A stretch of DNA of 16,020 nt from assembly GCA_964556665.1 (NCBI GenBank), contig CAZKXU010000083.1:1-16020 (forward strand), given 5' to 3'. Shown here one piece after another: positions 7,948 through 15,397 of this stretch. This DNA is from CAZKXU01 sp964556665. Its GTDB lineage: Bacteria; Bdellovibrionota_C; UBA2361; CAZKXU01. The number at the start of each line of letters is the position of its first letter. The first letter of the stretch is position 1. The position numbers and the translations under genes are program-made. The notes under the pieces were generated by a model. It was given only the letters and a program-made list of their open reading frames with translations, was not told the origin of the DNA and did not search any database.

Positions 7948-8132
7948 ATTAAATGTTACCGAAGCGTATTTAATGTACTGAAATTATGAGAGAAATTGAG
8001 GACTGGGATAAGCTACGGATAAACTACTTAAATAGCAATCGTAAGAAGAAGGGTGAAATCCTAAAGGGGCTATAGCTTCTGCATGGTTATAACCGCAATA
8101 ACGCGATCCTATTGCTACGAGGCGAACTGTAC

Positions 8133-8209
8133 GGTCACAGAGGGCACAGAGGGAAGACAGAAGCCATTTGTCATTAATAGTCATTTTTTTCTCTGTGTCC
8201 TCCGTGACC
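8133..8209. repeat. CACAGAGG/CTCTGTG imperfect inverted repeat
   Basis: The left arm at 8133-8152 reads GGTCACAGAGGGCACAGAGG. The right arm at 8190-8209 is the reverse complement of GGTCACGGAGGACACAGAGA, so 17 of 20 positions pair. Within each arm the unit (A/G)GAGG(G/A)CACAGAG is partly self-repeating. Repeats of this kind, often followed by GTGGTTAA as here (8213-8220), occur in intergenic DNA of many unrelated bacteria. A 66-codon minus-strand frame that overlaps it is a by-product of the repeat. Confidence 0.7.
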
Positions 8210-8357
8210 CCTGTGGTTAATTTTAAACTTATGCAGATTACAAAGGCCCTGGATTATTGAGCAATTACAGACCTCTAAGACAGCTACCTATCAATAAATT
8301 AAATATGCCGCCCTTAAATGGAATTACATGCTTAATTTCGATCTAGCTAATAGCGTA

Positions 8358-8388
8358 TTGACACTATGTATATATAATGTAATAATAC
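8358..8388 (+). promoter_or_regulatory. Candidate promoter of the two-gene module
   Basis: A perfect -35 box TTGACA lies at 8358-8363. TAATAA at 8380-8385 is 16 bases downstream and TAATAC at 8383-8388 is 19 downstream; a perfect TATAAT at 8373-8378 is only 9 bases from this -35 and would need another one. With the 16-base spacing, transcription would begin within a base or two of the ATG at 8393, and that ATG has no Shine-Dalgarno sequence, so a leaderless message is possible. Confidence 0.45.
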
Positions 8389-8392
8389 TATT

Positions 8393-8896
8393 ATGGGCGA
8401 ATCGCCACTTGACAAATTGTGGCTCCGAATCGAGGAGGAGCTTCTACTCATTAGCAATGAACGTGATGCCGCTGGACTTCCATCTCTCGGCCTTTTGGAG
8501 GTGCTACTGCTTGGCCAACTAAGTCTTTTCTTTGACGCTGCTGCTAAAGAGAATCTGCAGCTTTGGGCTACACAGGATTTGGACGCTCATATCAAAGGAG
8601 ATTGGCTCGCCTGTAGAGTTTTCAAAAAAGCATGTGAAGAAATAGGATTTAAGTATGATGAGTTGAGTAGTGAAATTTGGATTCCGCCAGAGGCAAAGTA
8701 TAGAACCTTGCATCAATCACCTCTTTTAAATGTAACCTCACCAGAAGCGATATATATATTGCTGAGCAAAGCAGTCAAAGCACGAGAGAAGAATCGAGAC
8801 CTTGTCTTTAGCGGACTTATTTATTATGGCGATCCGTTTGCAAAACTTCTACGTAAATACAAGGTTGATCTAGATTATTTTTTGGAGGGACGATAA
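8393..8896 (+). CDS. Putative nucleotidyltransferase-like protein, first gene of a toxin-antitoxin-like pair
   Basis: A 167-residue soluble protein that I cannot assign firmly. Seen: a hydrophobic helix and LLLGQLSLFF (38-47), then WATQDLDAHI (58-67) with an Asp-X-Asp pair at Asp62/Asp64, and a C-terminal helix set SPEAIYILLSKAVKAREKNRDL (116-137) ending KVDLDYFLEGR. This order, a glycine turn, then T-x-D-L-D, then a lysine-rich 'LL.K..K.R...DL' helix, resembles DUF6036/AbiEii-type nucleotidyltransferase-fold proteins, which often act as toxins or partners of antitoxins. The glycine-serine part of the classical active site is not clear, so it may be catalytically dead. The stop codon abuts the next gene's GTG. 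No Shine-Dalgarno sequence precedes the ATG. Confidence 0.7.
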   Translation: MGESPLDKLWLRIEEELLLISNERDAAGLPSLGLLEVLLLGQLSLFFDAAAKENLQLWATQDLDAHIKGDWLACRVFKKACEEIGFKYDELSSEIWIPPEAKYRTLHQSPLLNVTSPEAIYILLSKAVKAREKNRDLVFSGLIYYGDPFAKLLRKYKVDLDYFLEGR

Positions 8897-9433
8897 GTGG
8901 ACACAGATGAAGCTGTCAAACGTGCCAAAGCGCTTGCTGGAAAATTTGCTCAGAAATTAACAGATCCTAGATATGTCAAGGTTATGGGATTACTTGTCGG
9001 TAAAAGACTCCTATATGGGAACATAAAACCAACCCCAAGTATTAAAATTTCCATCGAAGATGCTATCTGGGTTGGACGTAATATTGAAGCGCGTGTTTTG
9101 GAAGTTCTGCCAGCAACGCTACTTCACTTTCCACGCGCATTCCTGCGCAAGAATAATATGCCAGAGGAGCTTAAACGGGTTTTGGATCACCTACGACATA
9201 ATCCATATGCTAAAGAAGGGCCGGATTTGTATGGGATTTCCTTTAAACTATATTCGCGTTGGACTAGAGAGTATGTTGGCGATAAACGGGTCAAGCCACT
9301 TGATCAAAAGAAAATAATGAAAACATACAGATTATCACCAAGCATATTAGCAAAGCTGAGTAAAGGAGCCAAACAAAAAGGGTTAAATGAGACTGAGTAT
9401 TTGGAACAAATAGTGGACGCTGCAGCTATTTAA
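8897..9433 (+). CDS. Ribbon-helix-helix-like protein, second gene of the pair
   Basis: A 178-residue protein with a GTG start directly after the upstream TAA; GGAGG eight bases before the GTG supports that start. The middle (ISIEDAIWVGRNIEARVLEV, 51-70, then LPATLLHFPRAFL) is a helical domain I cannot name. The C-terminal 35 residues (YRLSPSILAKLSKGAKQKGL and on to NETEYLEQIVD, 144-174) follow the strand-helix-helix pattern of ribbon-helix-helix DNA-binding domains such as CopG. An RHH domain in a gene coupled to a nucleotidyltransferase-like partner suggests an autoregulating antitoxin, although RHH is usually N-terminal in antitoxins. The pairing and function are inference. Confidence 0.75.
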   Translation: MDTDEAVKRAKALAGKFAQKLTDPRYVKVMGLLVGKRLLYGNIKPTPSIKISIEDAIWVGRNIEARVLEVLPATLLHFPRAFLRKNNMPEELKRVLDHLRHNPYAKEGPDLYGISFKLYSRWTREYVGDKRVKPLDQKKIMKTYRLSPSILAKLSKGAKQKGLNETEYLEQIVDAAAI

Positions 9434-9555
9434 TATACATTAATACTTTTCCAACTTGAGATGCCTATTCAGCCTAGAATTCAGAAATTGGATAAAGTAA
9501 GGTGTGAGAAGGTCTCTCTTTAGAGCATCTAATTTTTCAGCTATAGTATTCGACC

Positions 9556-10431
9556 ATGACAAAGGCATCTTATTCCATCAATGGGAGCATAGTGTCGTTT
9601 GACAACTATCGCCTCTCACTTAGAGATCACGGGGCTCAGTTCGGAGCACTAGCCTTCGAAGGGTATAGACTTATTGACGGGAAACTCCTGCTTGCCAAAG
9701 AACATCACCAACGACTTTGCAGATCAGCAGCCTACCTTGGAATTGAGATGCTGCCACACGAACGATATCAGCAGTACCTCCGTGGAACTATCTCTGCAAG
9801 CGGACTTCAGAACGGATATGTTAGGGTGAATTTGACCTCGGGTAATGGTGGACTTGGGATAGAGCATCATCTTTGTAAAGAGCCGGTGTTAGCAATCGAA
9901 GTAAACGAACTAAAACTTTTTAGTAACAAGCTTTACCAGGAAGGCTTAACCCTACATGTTGCGGCTACGAGAAAGATACCTTACAGCTGCCTTAACTGCT
10001 CCGATGTGAAACACGGAAACTATCTTAATAACATTCGAGCACAGAACGAGGCGCATAGAGTTGGGGCAGATGAAGCTCTTATGCTTACAATTGATGGCTA
10101 TGTATCAGAGGCCAGTGTTGAGAATATTTTTGCTATATATGGGAATACAGTTCTTACTCCCCATCCGGATTCAAACTGCTTAAAAGGAGTCACCAGGTCG
10201 GCTATTATAGGCATCACACAGGAGCTTGGATTTAAACTTCAAGAGAAGCTTTTTACCCTGGAAGAACTCTTACACGCAGAGGAGATCTTCCTTACAGGAA
10301 CTGGTGCCGGCATAGTACCGATTAGAGCGATCGACAATCATACTTTTGCAAGGAACGGCAACACAGTAAAAACAGATAAAATCCGGGAAGCGTACGAAAG
10401 ACTCCTGCCAGAGCTTTGTAGTGCAGTTTAA
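9556..10431 (+). CDS. Class IV PLP aminotransferase, branched-chain type (IlvE-like)
   Basis: A fold-type IV PLP enzyme, 291 residues. Seen: LAFEGYRLIDGKLLLAKEHH near the N-terminus (32-51), matching the 'FEGIR...LxxH' region of branched-chain aminotransferases; the Schiff-base lysine Lys152 in SDVKHGNYLNNI; the conserved glutamate of SEASVENIF (Glu185); and FLTGTGAGIVPI (245-256). The TGTGAG loop fits branched-chain aminotransferases better than D-amino-acid aminotransferase or aminodeoxychorismate lyase, though those remain possible. It would interconvert 2-oxoacids and Val/Leu/Ile with glutamate. It stands alone, with 122 bases of featureless DNA before it and no Shine-Dalgarno sequence at the ATG, so it may be monocistronic. 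Confidence 0.85.
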   Translation: MTKASYSINGSIVSFDNYRLSLRDHGAQFGALAFEGYRLIDGKLLLAKEHHQRLCRSAAYLGIEMLPHERYQQYLRGTISASGLQNGYVRVNLTSGNGGLGIEHHLCKEPVLAIEVNELKLFSNKLYQEGLTLHVAATRKIPYSCLNCSDVKHGNYLNNIRAQNEAHRVGADEALMLTIDGYVSEASVENIFAIYGNTVLTPHPDSNCLKGVTRSAIIGITQELGFKLQEKLFTLEELLHAEEIFLTGTGAGIVPIRAIDNHTFARNGNTVKTDKIREAYERLLPELCSAV

Positions 10432-10472
10432 AGAGGAAAAACAACATAATTATACTACATGAGATTCAGTAG

Positions 10473-10764
10473 TCAGATTGTCAAGTCCTGAAAGAAGTAT
10501 ACACTTTTCACGATTTCTTGGAGCCTGTAAGGGCGGTTAATTGTGCAAATTAGTTTATTATTTAGTAATTGAATTTTTTGTTTTGTTGATAGGGAAATAG
10601 GATTGATTTTTTAGTGCGCGCGATACGGCGTTGGTATGCGCTAGCCAGTACTAAGGTCGGCTGGGTCGTGCCGGCTAGGTTATGATTTGGTGACTGAGAT
10701 TTTGATAGACAAAAGTAAACTTAAATTATTAGAACAACGATCTAAGATTTACCGCCACCACTAG
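10473..10764. repeat. Left arm of the long inverted repeat
   Basis: Pairs with 11411-11770. The best block is 10575-10642 against 11600-11667: 68 bases with one mismatch (10621), including AGGGAAATAGGATTGATTTT and GATACGGCGTTGGTATGCGC. Pairing is weaker near 10491-10560 and around 10650-10715 but resumes to the inner end ATTTACCGCCACCACTAG (10747-10764). The arm has no open frame that looks like a protein. Confidence 0.85.
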
Positions 10765-10802
10765 CATGATATTTATTTTATAAATGTATTTTCATTTTCT
10801 AG

Positions 10803-10852
10803 TTGACACGAAAGCCTCCATCTGTTAATCATAAAATATCTTGGAGGTGTTC
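10803..10852 (+). promoter_or_regulatory. Candidate -35 box and ribosome-binding site of the HNH pseudogene
   Basis: A perfect TTGACA at 10803-10808 is followed by several AT-rich candidates for the -10 box (GTTAAT at 10824-10829, TAAAAT at 10832-10837), none at ideal spacing with a good match. A strong Shine-Dalgarno sequence GGAGG at 10843-10847 stands five bases before the ATG at 10853. The expression signals are thus better kept than the gene they serve. Confidence 0.4.
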
Positions 10853-11414
10853 ATGAATTCAGACTCATAAATCAAAATAAACCTTGAAGCAGCAGTCAGA
10901 GAAGAACGTCAAGCAAGAATAAAAGTAATAAATACGTTAATAGAATTTGATGATAGAGATATTGCTCTAAAAGATGGCTACTCATCTCTTTTTAATTACG
11001 CCACTACTCGCCTTCTATATTCTGTACCCTGTGCGTATCATTTAATGAGCTTATAGAGGGTAATCTCAAGCTTTTAGATGAAATAAGTGGGAAGAGTAAA
11101 CGTGAAGTTGAAAAGGTTATAGCCAAAGAGAAGCCGGTAGAGGTAAGAAGCAAGGATAAGATTCAACCGGTTGTGATGGCTGTAAAAGAGGTAGATATAT
11201 TCCAGCTACTGTTAGGCGTGAGGTTTTGAAAAGAGACAACCATCAATGTAGTTTCGTAGCAAATGGTAAACGCTGTGATTCAAAATGGGATCTAGAAGTT
11301 GACCACGTCCACCCTTATGCATTAGGAGGAAGCAATAAACCGGAGAATCTTAGATTGCTATGTTCCAAGCATAATCAACTTAAGGCAAGGCAGGATTTTG
11401 GGAAGAGGAACTAG
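10853..11414 (+). pseudogene. HNH endonuclease, frameshifted and internally deleted
   Basis: Three blocks of one family lie in three frames. From the ATG: MNSDS, an in-frame TAA at 10868, then INLEAAVREERQARIKVINT and DGYSSLFNYATTRLLYS, which match the N-terminal 'GYSSLFEYAV..L.YS' region of these HNH proteins. In the next frame from about 11032: LKLLDEISGKSKREVEKVIA. In the third frame from about 11186: RYIPATVRREVLKRDNHQCS, then LEVDHVHPYALGG, ENLRLLCSKHN, the HNH motif itself with His, Asn and His present. From memory of the full-length family, about 30 residues are missing at the first junction and about 100 at the second. A separate 62-codon HNH fragment (TTG, 11226-11414) remains open and could in principle be translated. 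The stop codon lies in the right inverted arm. Confidence 0.85.
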
Positions 11415-11770
11415 TGGCGGCGGTAAATCTTAAGTTGCTGTTCTAGAAATTTAATCTCTGCCTACTTTTCTTTATCCAACAAACCTAAATCACCAAGGAA
11501 TAAACTAGCAGTGGTTCGACAAATTAATTATTTCACCTGCACGGTGAAATAATTAATGCTCACCACAAGCACGACCCAACCGACCTGCTGTGCTGGCTTA
11601 GCGCATACCAACGCCGTATCACGCGCACTAAAAAATCAATCCTATTTCCCTATCAACAAAACAAAAATTCAATTACCAATGAATAAACTATTCTGCTCTA
11701 TTAACCGCCCTTACAGGCTCCAGGAACATGTGAAAAGTGTATACTTATACCAGGACAAGATAATCTGAAA
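11411..11770. repeat. Right arm of the long inverted repeat
   Basis: The reverse complement of the left arm, inner end CTAGTGGCGGCGGTAAATCT (11411-11430) and outer end near 11770. It is about 70 bases longer than the left arm because 11491-11566 contains extra sequence, including a perfect 15-bp hairpin at 11523-11557 that the left arm lacks. A 70-codon plus-strand frame across it (11556-11768) follows the repeat and is not convincing as a gene. Confidence 0.85.
11523..11557. repeat. Perfect 15-bp hairpin inside the right arm
   Basis: ATTAATTATTTCACC (11523-11537) and GGTGAAATAATTAAT (11543-11557) are exact complements around the loop TGCAC. No T-run follows, so a simple intrinsic terminator is unlikely. 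It is absent from the left arm, so it looks like a small insertion (MITE- or REP-like) or a recognition structure acquired by one arm. Confidence 0.8.
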
Positions 11771-11828
11771 ACTATTTTTGTGATATAGGGGTATTTCTCT
11801 ACTAGGCAACTAAGTCTATATTTATCAG

Positions 11829-14800
11829 ATGTTCGATAGGATAATAAGCTTTTCATTACACAACCGCATCTTAGTACTCTCTTTAACAGCCTTCGTGGTG
11901 GTCTATGGTTGGCTTGTGCTAAGGGAACTTCCCATTGATGTACTGCCCGATTTAAATCGTCCGACCGTCAACATAGTAACCGAAGCAACTGGCATGGCCG
12001 CTGAGGAGGTTGAGCTATTGGTAAGTCGTCCGATAGAAACAGCGATCAACGGCTCTGCAGGAGTTACACGAATCTTCTCTACTTCTAGTGCAGGACTATC
12101 CCTTGTACGTGTTGAATTTAGTTGGAACACAAATCTTAGCACTGCACGCTTGGCAGTCAGTGAACGACTACAACTTGCTCGCTCAAGATTACCAAATGAT
12201 GTCGAGCCCTTTATCTCCCCTACCTCGAGCATTATGGGAGAGATTCAGATGATCGGCCTCACAAAACTCTCAGAGAAAACGACATTAACCGATCTAAGAA
12301 CCTTAGCCGACTGGACAATAAAACCGCGCCTTCTCTCTATTCCAGGAGTATCTCAGGTTACCGTGCTTGGTGGTGACGAACTACAGGCACAAGTTTTAGT
12401 TAATGCAGAGAGGCTAAGAAAAAGCCAGATCAGCATTCTAGAGCTAAAGGAGCGTCTTTCAAAGATCAGCGAGGCCTCTGGTGGAGGATACGTCTCCTCC
12501 GGTGATAAGGAATGGCTTATCAGGAATTTTGGACGAGTATTAGATCACTCAGAAATTGCAGAGACTGCGATAGGGTTACACCTGGGAAAACCTGTCATTC
12601 TTAAAGATGTCGCACGTGTTGAATTTTCAGCTGCGCCAAAGAGAGGAGAAGCTTCAATCTCTGGCTCCCCTGCTGTCATATTAATGATTCAAAAACAACC
12701 TTCTGCCGACACACTTAAAGTTACAGCAGATATCGACAGCGCATTAAGGGAGATGAGTTCTAGCATTAGCACCGATATCAAAATTTCATACGATCTGTTT
12801 AAGCAATCTTATTTTATAAACTCAGCTATTAGCAATGTATATGAGGCTCTGCGTGACGGTTCGTTAATGGTCACCCTTGTTCTCATCCTGTTTTTACTTA
12901 ATTTCAGAACAACAGTTATTACTCTTACAGCTATTCCACTCTCACTACTCATTACAGCAATCATTTTTAAAATATTCGGTATAGGTGTCAACACCATGAC
13001 TCTAGGCGGCTTAGCAATCGCCATCGGCGAGCTGGTAGACGATGCTATTGTTGACGTTGAAAATGTTTTTAGAAGACTTAGAGAGAATCGACTATCAGAG
13101 AAGCCGAAATCAATTCTCAAGGTTACCTATGAAGCTTCAAGAGAGGTACGTAACTCAATAGTCTTTGCAACCATTATTGTAGTCTTAGTTTTTATACCTC
13201 TTTTTTCATTGCCCGGCTTTGAAGGAAGATTATTTATCCCTATCGGGATCGCTTATGTTGTCTCATTGCTTGCCTCCCTTCTGGTTTCCTTAACATTAAC
13301 TCCTGTGCTCTGTTCATACCTACTAGGCAAAACATTCGGAAGTGATCATGAGAGTGTATTTGTAAGACTCTTAAAACAGTATGTGCGGAGAATCCTCGAC
13401 TATACTCTTCAAAAGCCATGGCAGATTATCTGTACCTGCAGCTTACTTGTTATTACATCAATTGCAGCGGTGCCGTTTATGGGTAGAAATTTTATACCGC
13501 CATTTAATGAGGGCAGCGCGATGCTTGAGGTAATTGCACGCCCCGGTGTCTCGCTTGAGTTTTCCAATAAAATTGCCAGCGCGGTTGAACAAACATTATC
13601 TACTATTCCAGAGATCGTATCTACCGGAAGGCGTACAGGTCGCGCCGATGAAGATGACCACGCAGCCGGGGTTAATAATACTGAGATAGAAATTGCGCTT
13701 AAACCTTCAGAGCGTAACCGTAGTGAAGTTTTTTCAGAGATTCGAAATAAGGTTAGTGCAGTGCTGCCACAAGATGTATATACCTCTTTAAGCCAACCTA
13801 TAAGTCATCGCTTAGATCATGTACTCTCAGGAATTAAGTCACAGGTAGCATTAAAAGTCTTTGGACCTGATCTTAGAATTTTACGACAACAGGCAGCAGA
13901 GATTAAAAATGCAATTAGCGAGGTCTCTGGCGTAGTCGATCTGCGCATGGATGGTCAGATCCTGATACCACAATACAAGATCTATGCTATGCGTCCCGAG
14001 CTGAATAAGTATGGCATCTTACCTGGGCAGCTAATTGAATCACTGGAGGCAATGCTGCAAGGCGTGCCTGTCTCACGCCTAATAGAAAAAGATCGGGCTC
14101 TCGACGTCTACCTTCGCCTTGATCCTGAATCAAGAGGTGACATCAATACAATTCGTAACTTACCAGCACATGTGCTGCCAACGGCCAAGGTCATACCGTT
14201 AAACGATTTAACAGATATATTTGAAACAAGCGGCCCAAACGTCATAGAAAAGGAGAATTTGCAAAGAAGGTTAGCACTCTCATTTAACACCAGCGGACGG
14301 GATCTGGAGTCGATTATAAAGGATGTAAAAGAGCAGTTAGCAAAAAATATCAAATTACCTCAGGGTTATTATTATAAATTTGACGGTCAGTATGAAAGTC
14401 AACGTAAGGCCATGAGACAGGTAACGTTATTAGGACTTCTATCAATTCTTGGAATATTCATTGTGTTATTTGCCCACTTTGGCTCAGTAATGATCGCCTT
14501 ACAAATAATGGTCAATGTGCCACTAGCGATCATTGGAGCTGTGATCGCCATAACCTTTACTGATAGAACATTTTCTGTTGCCACGTTGATCGGATTTATT
14601 ACCTTAACAGGAATTGCATCACGTAATGGCATCATGCTGATCAGCCATTATCTTCACCTTATGAAGGAGGAGGGTGAGGAGTTCTGCAAAGAGATGATTA
14701 TACGTGGATCACTTGAAAGACTTGTACCGGTTCTGATGACTGCTTTTTCTGCTATATTAGCCCTCTCTCCATTGCTATTTGCCCAAGATCAGCCAGGCAA

Positions 14801-14957
14801 AGAGATTTTGCATCCTGTTGCTGTCGTAATCGTAGGAGGGTTGCTATCCTCTACCCTATTAGATATCTTCCTCACCCCGGTAGTGTTCTTCCGCTTTGGT
14901 AAAAAAAGCGCTATAAACTATCTAAGTAAGGGTGCTAAGTTACAAACAGACTTTTAA
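11829..14957 (+). CDS. RND efflux permease, CusA/CzcA-like (heavy-metal type)
   Basis: A 1042-residue inner-membrane proton-driven pump that exports substrate from periplasm or cytoplasm through a TolC-type channel. Seen: first membrane helix at about 13-31, a large periplasmic loop, and the proton-relay helix GGLAIAIGELVDDAIVDVEN with Asp404, Asp405 and Glu411, the pattern of CusA-like permeases. The second half repeats the layout, with the last helices near 860-1030. At residues 600-611 it has GRRTGRADEDDH, followed by HRLDHVLSGIK. This acidic/His-containing stretch sits where CusA carries metal-binding methionines, so the substrate may not be Cu(I)/Ag(I). No Shine-Dalgarno sequence is seen at the ATG, but the N-terminus (MFDRIISFSLHNRILV) fits the family start. 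The membrane-fusion subunit is not between this gene and the TolC gene. Confidence 0.9.
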   Translation: MFDRIISFSLHNRILVLSLTAFVVVYGWLVLRELPIDVLPDLNRPTVNIVTEATGMAAEEVELLVSRPIETAINGSAGVTRIFSTSSAGLSLVRVEFSWNTNLSTARLAVSERLQLARSRLPNDVEPFISPTSSIMGEIQMIGLTKLSEKTTLTDLRTLADWTIKPRLLSIPGVSQVTVLGGDELQAQVLVNAERLRKSQISILELKERLSKISEASGGGYVSSGDKEWLIRNFGRVLDHSEIAETAIGLHLGKPVILKDVARVEFSAAPKRGEASISGSPAVILMIQKQPSADTLKVTADIDSALREMSSSISTDIKISYDLFKQSYFINSAISNVYEALRDGSLMVTLVLILFLLNFRTTVITLTAIPLSLLITAIIFKIFGIGVNTMTLGGLAIAIGELVDDAIVDVENVFRRLRENRLSEKPKSILKVTYEASREVRNSIVFATIIVVLVFIPLFSLPGFEGRLFIPIGIAYVVSLLASLLVSLTLTPVLCSYLLGKTFGSDHESVFVRLLKQYVRRILDYTLQKPWQIICTCSLLVITSIAAVPFMGRNFIPPFNEGSAMLEVIARPGVSLEFSNKIASAVEQTLSTIPEIVSTGRRTGRADEDDHAAGVNNTEIEIALKPSERNRSEVFSEIRNKVSAVLPQDVYTSLSQPISHRLDHVLSGIKSQVALKVFGPDLRILRQQAAEIKNAISEVSGVVDLRMDGQILIPQYKIYAMRPELNKYGILPGQLIESLEAMLQGVPVSRLIEKDRALDVYLRLDPESRGDINTIRNLPAHVLPTAKVIPLNDLTDIFETSGPNVIEKENLQRRLALSFNTSGRDLESIIKDVKEQLAKNIKLPQGYYYKFDGQYESQRKAMRQVTLLGLLSILGIFIVLFAHFGSVMIALQIMVNVPLAIIGAVIAITFTDRTFSVATLIGFITLTGIASRNGIMLISHYLHLMKEEGEEFCKEMIIRGSLERLVPVLMTAFSAILALSPLLFAQDQPGKEILHPVAVVIVGGLLSSTLLDIFLTPVVFFRFGKKSAINYLSKGAKLQTDF

Positions 14958-14960
14958 TAT

Positions 14961-14966
14961 AAGGAG
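14961..14966 (+). promoter_or_regulatory. Strong ribosome-binding site of the His-rich protein
   Basis: AAGGAG lies five bases before the ATG at 14972 and three bases after the stop codon of the RND gene, fixing the start and showing that the two genes share a message. Confidence 0.7.
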
Positions 14967-14971
14967 ACTAT

Positions 14972-15394
14972 ATGAGTAAACTGACTTTTCTATTAGTAAT
15001 GCTTGTAGGATTATTATCAACTAATGCCTTAGCAGGTGATCATCACGGCCACGATCATGAACCATCGGTAGAGCCAGCACCACATGGCGGTATGATGCGC
15101 GATTCTTTGCCGTATAAAAGTGAAATTGTGCTGAACAATGATCATGTGAAAATTTATGTATACAACAAGGACTTAACAGCTGTCTCGCATGACAAATTAG
15201 CCCCTATGGTTACAGGAGAGCTTGCATTCCCAAAAGAAACCACCAAACGCAAAGTAGATTTTAAATTAGCAGCTGATGCATATGAGGCAACTATTCCTGG
15301 CATTAGCAAGGTCCACCGCTATGACCTACATGTAACGCTGATGATTGAGAAGAAGCCAATAATAGCAGATTTTGGAGTCGATAATATTCATTAA
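14972..15394 (+). CDS. Small secreted His-rich protein in the efflux operon
   Basis: A 140-residue protein with a classical Sec signal peptide (residues 1-21, cleavage after LALA-type NALA) and a mature start GDHHGHDHEP, followed by APHGGMMRDS (36-45). The histidines and the Met pair could bind a metal ion in the periplasm. The rest (about 50-140) is strand-rich with no recognised domain. Its place between an RND permease and a TolC protein, 14 bases after the first and 3 before the second, suggests a periplasmic metal chaperone or sensor for the pump. That role is inferred from context and the His cluster. The family is not recognised by name. Confidence 0.85.
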   Translation: MSKLTFLLVMLVGLLSTNALAGDHHGHDHEPSVEPAPHGGMMRDSLPYKSEIVLNNDHVKIYVYNKDLTAVSHDKLAPMVTGELAFPKETTKRKVDFKLAADAYEATIPGISKVHRYDLHVTLMIEKKPIIADFGVDNIH

Positions 15395-15397
15395 CAT

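Larger units (their letters stand above)
7653..8392. other. Mostly non-coding 740-bp stretch after argH
   Basis: This region holds no gene I can support firmly. A doubtful minus-strand reading frame (7714-7947) and a CACAGAGG-type inverted repeat (8133-8209) are listed separately. On the plus strand a 29-codon frame starts at 7986 (MREIEDWDKL...) and stops at 8075. Reading on past the stop gives a protein-like string (LLHGYNRNNAILLLRGELYG), which may be debris of a lost gene. The short hairpin TTTCTC-tca-GAGAAA at 7673-7687 is too weak, and lacks a T-run, to call a terminator. From 8221 to 8340 I see nothing. Promoter-like boxes for the next gene start at 8358. Confidence 0.6.
10473..11770. 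mobile_element. 1.3-kb element with long inverted-repeat arms around a broken HNH gene
   Basis: The outer limits are TCAGATTGTCAAGTCCTG at 10473-10490 and its near complement at 11753-11770. Inside, the two ends are reverse complements of each other over about 300 bases each with roughly 85-90% identity in the outer part. The centre (10765-11410) carries an HNH-endonuclease pseudogene with its own ribosome-binding site. Long inverted arms enclosing a single endonuclease gene are those of a mobile or formerly mobile element, but the arms are unlike the short ends of ordinary insertion sequences. I see no clear target-site duplication and no transposase. The internal deletions in the gene suggest a non-autonomous or dead copy. 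Confidence 0.7.

Noticed and set aside
7984..8184. 66-codon minus-strand frame
   Set aside because: Its coding string (SSLCALCDRTV and the like) comes from the CACAGAGG repeat, a common source of false small proteins.
8328..8522. 64-codon plus-strand frame overlapping the first gene of the pair
   Set aside because: It is in a different frame from the better-supported 8393-8896 gene and its product looks like a chance Cys/Leu-rich translation.
11556..11768. 70-codon plus-strand frame in the right inverted arm
   Set aside because: The left arm, which is nearly the same sequence, does not keep this frame open, so it is unlikely to be coding.
10473..11770. Group I or group II intron with a homing endonuclease
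   Set aside because: No host gene is interrupted, the arms are plain inverted repeats, and I could not recognise intron core elements.
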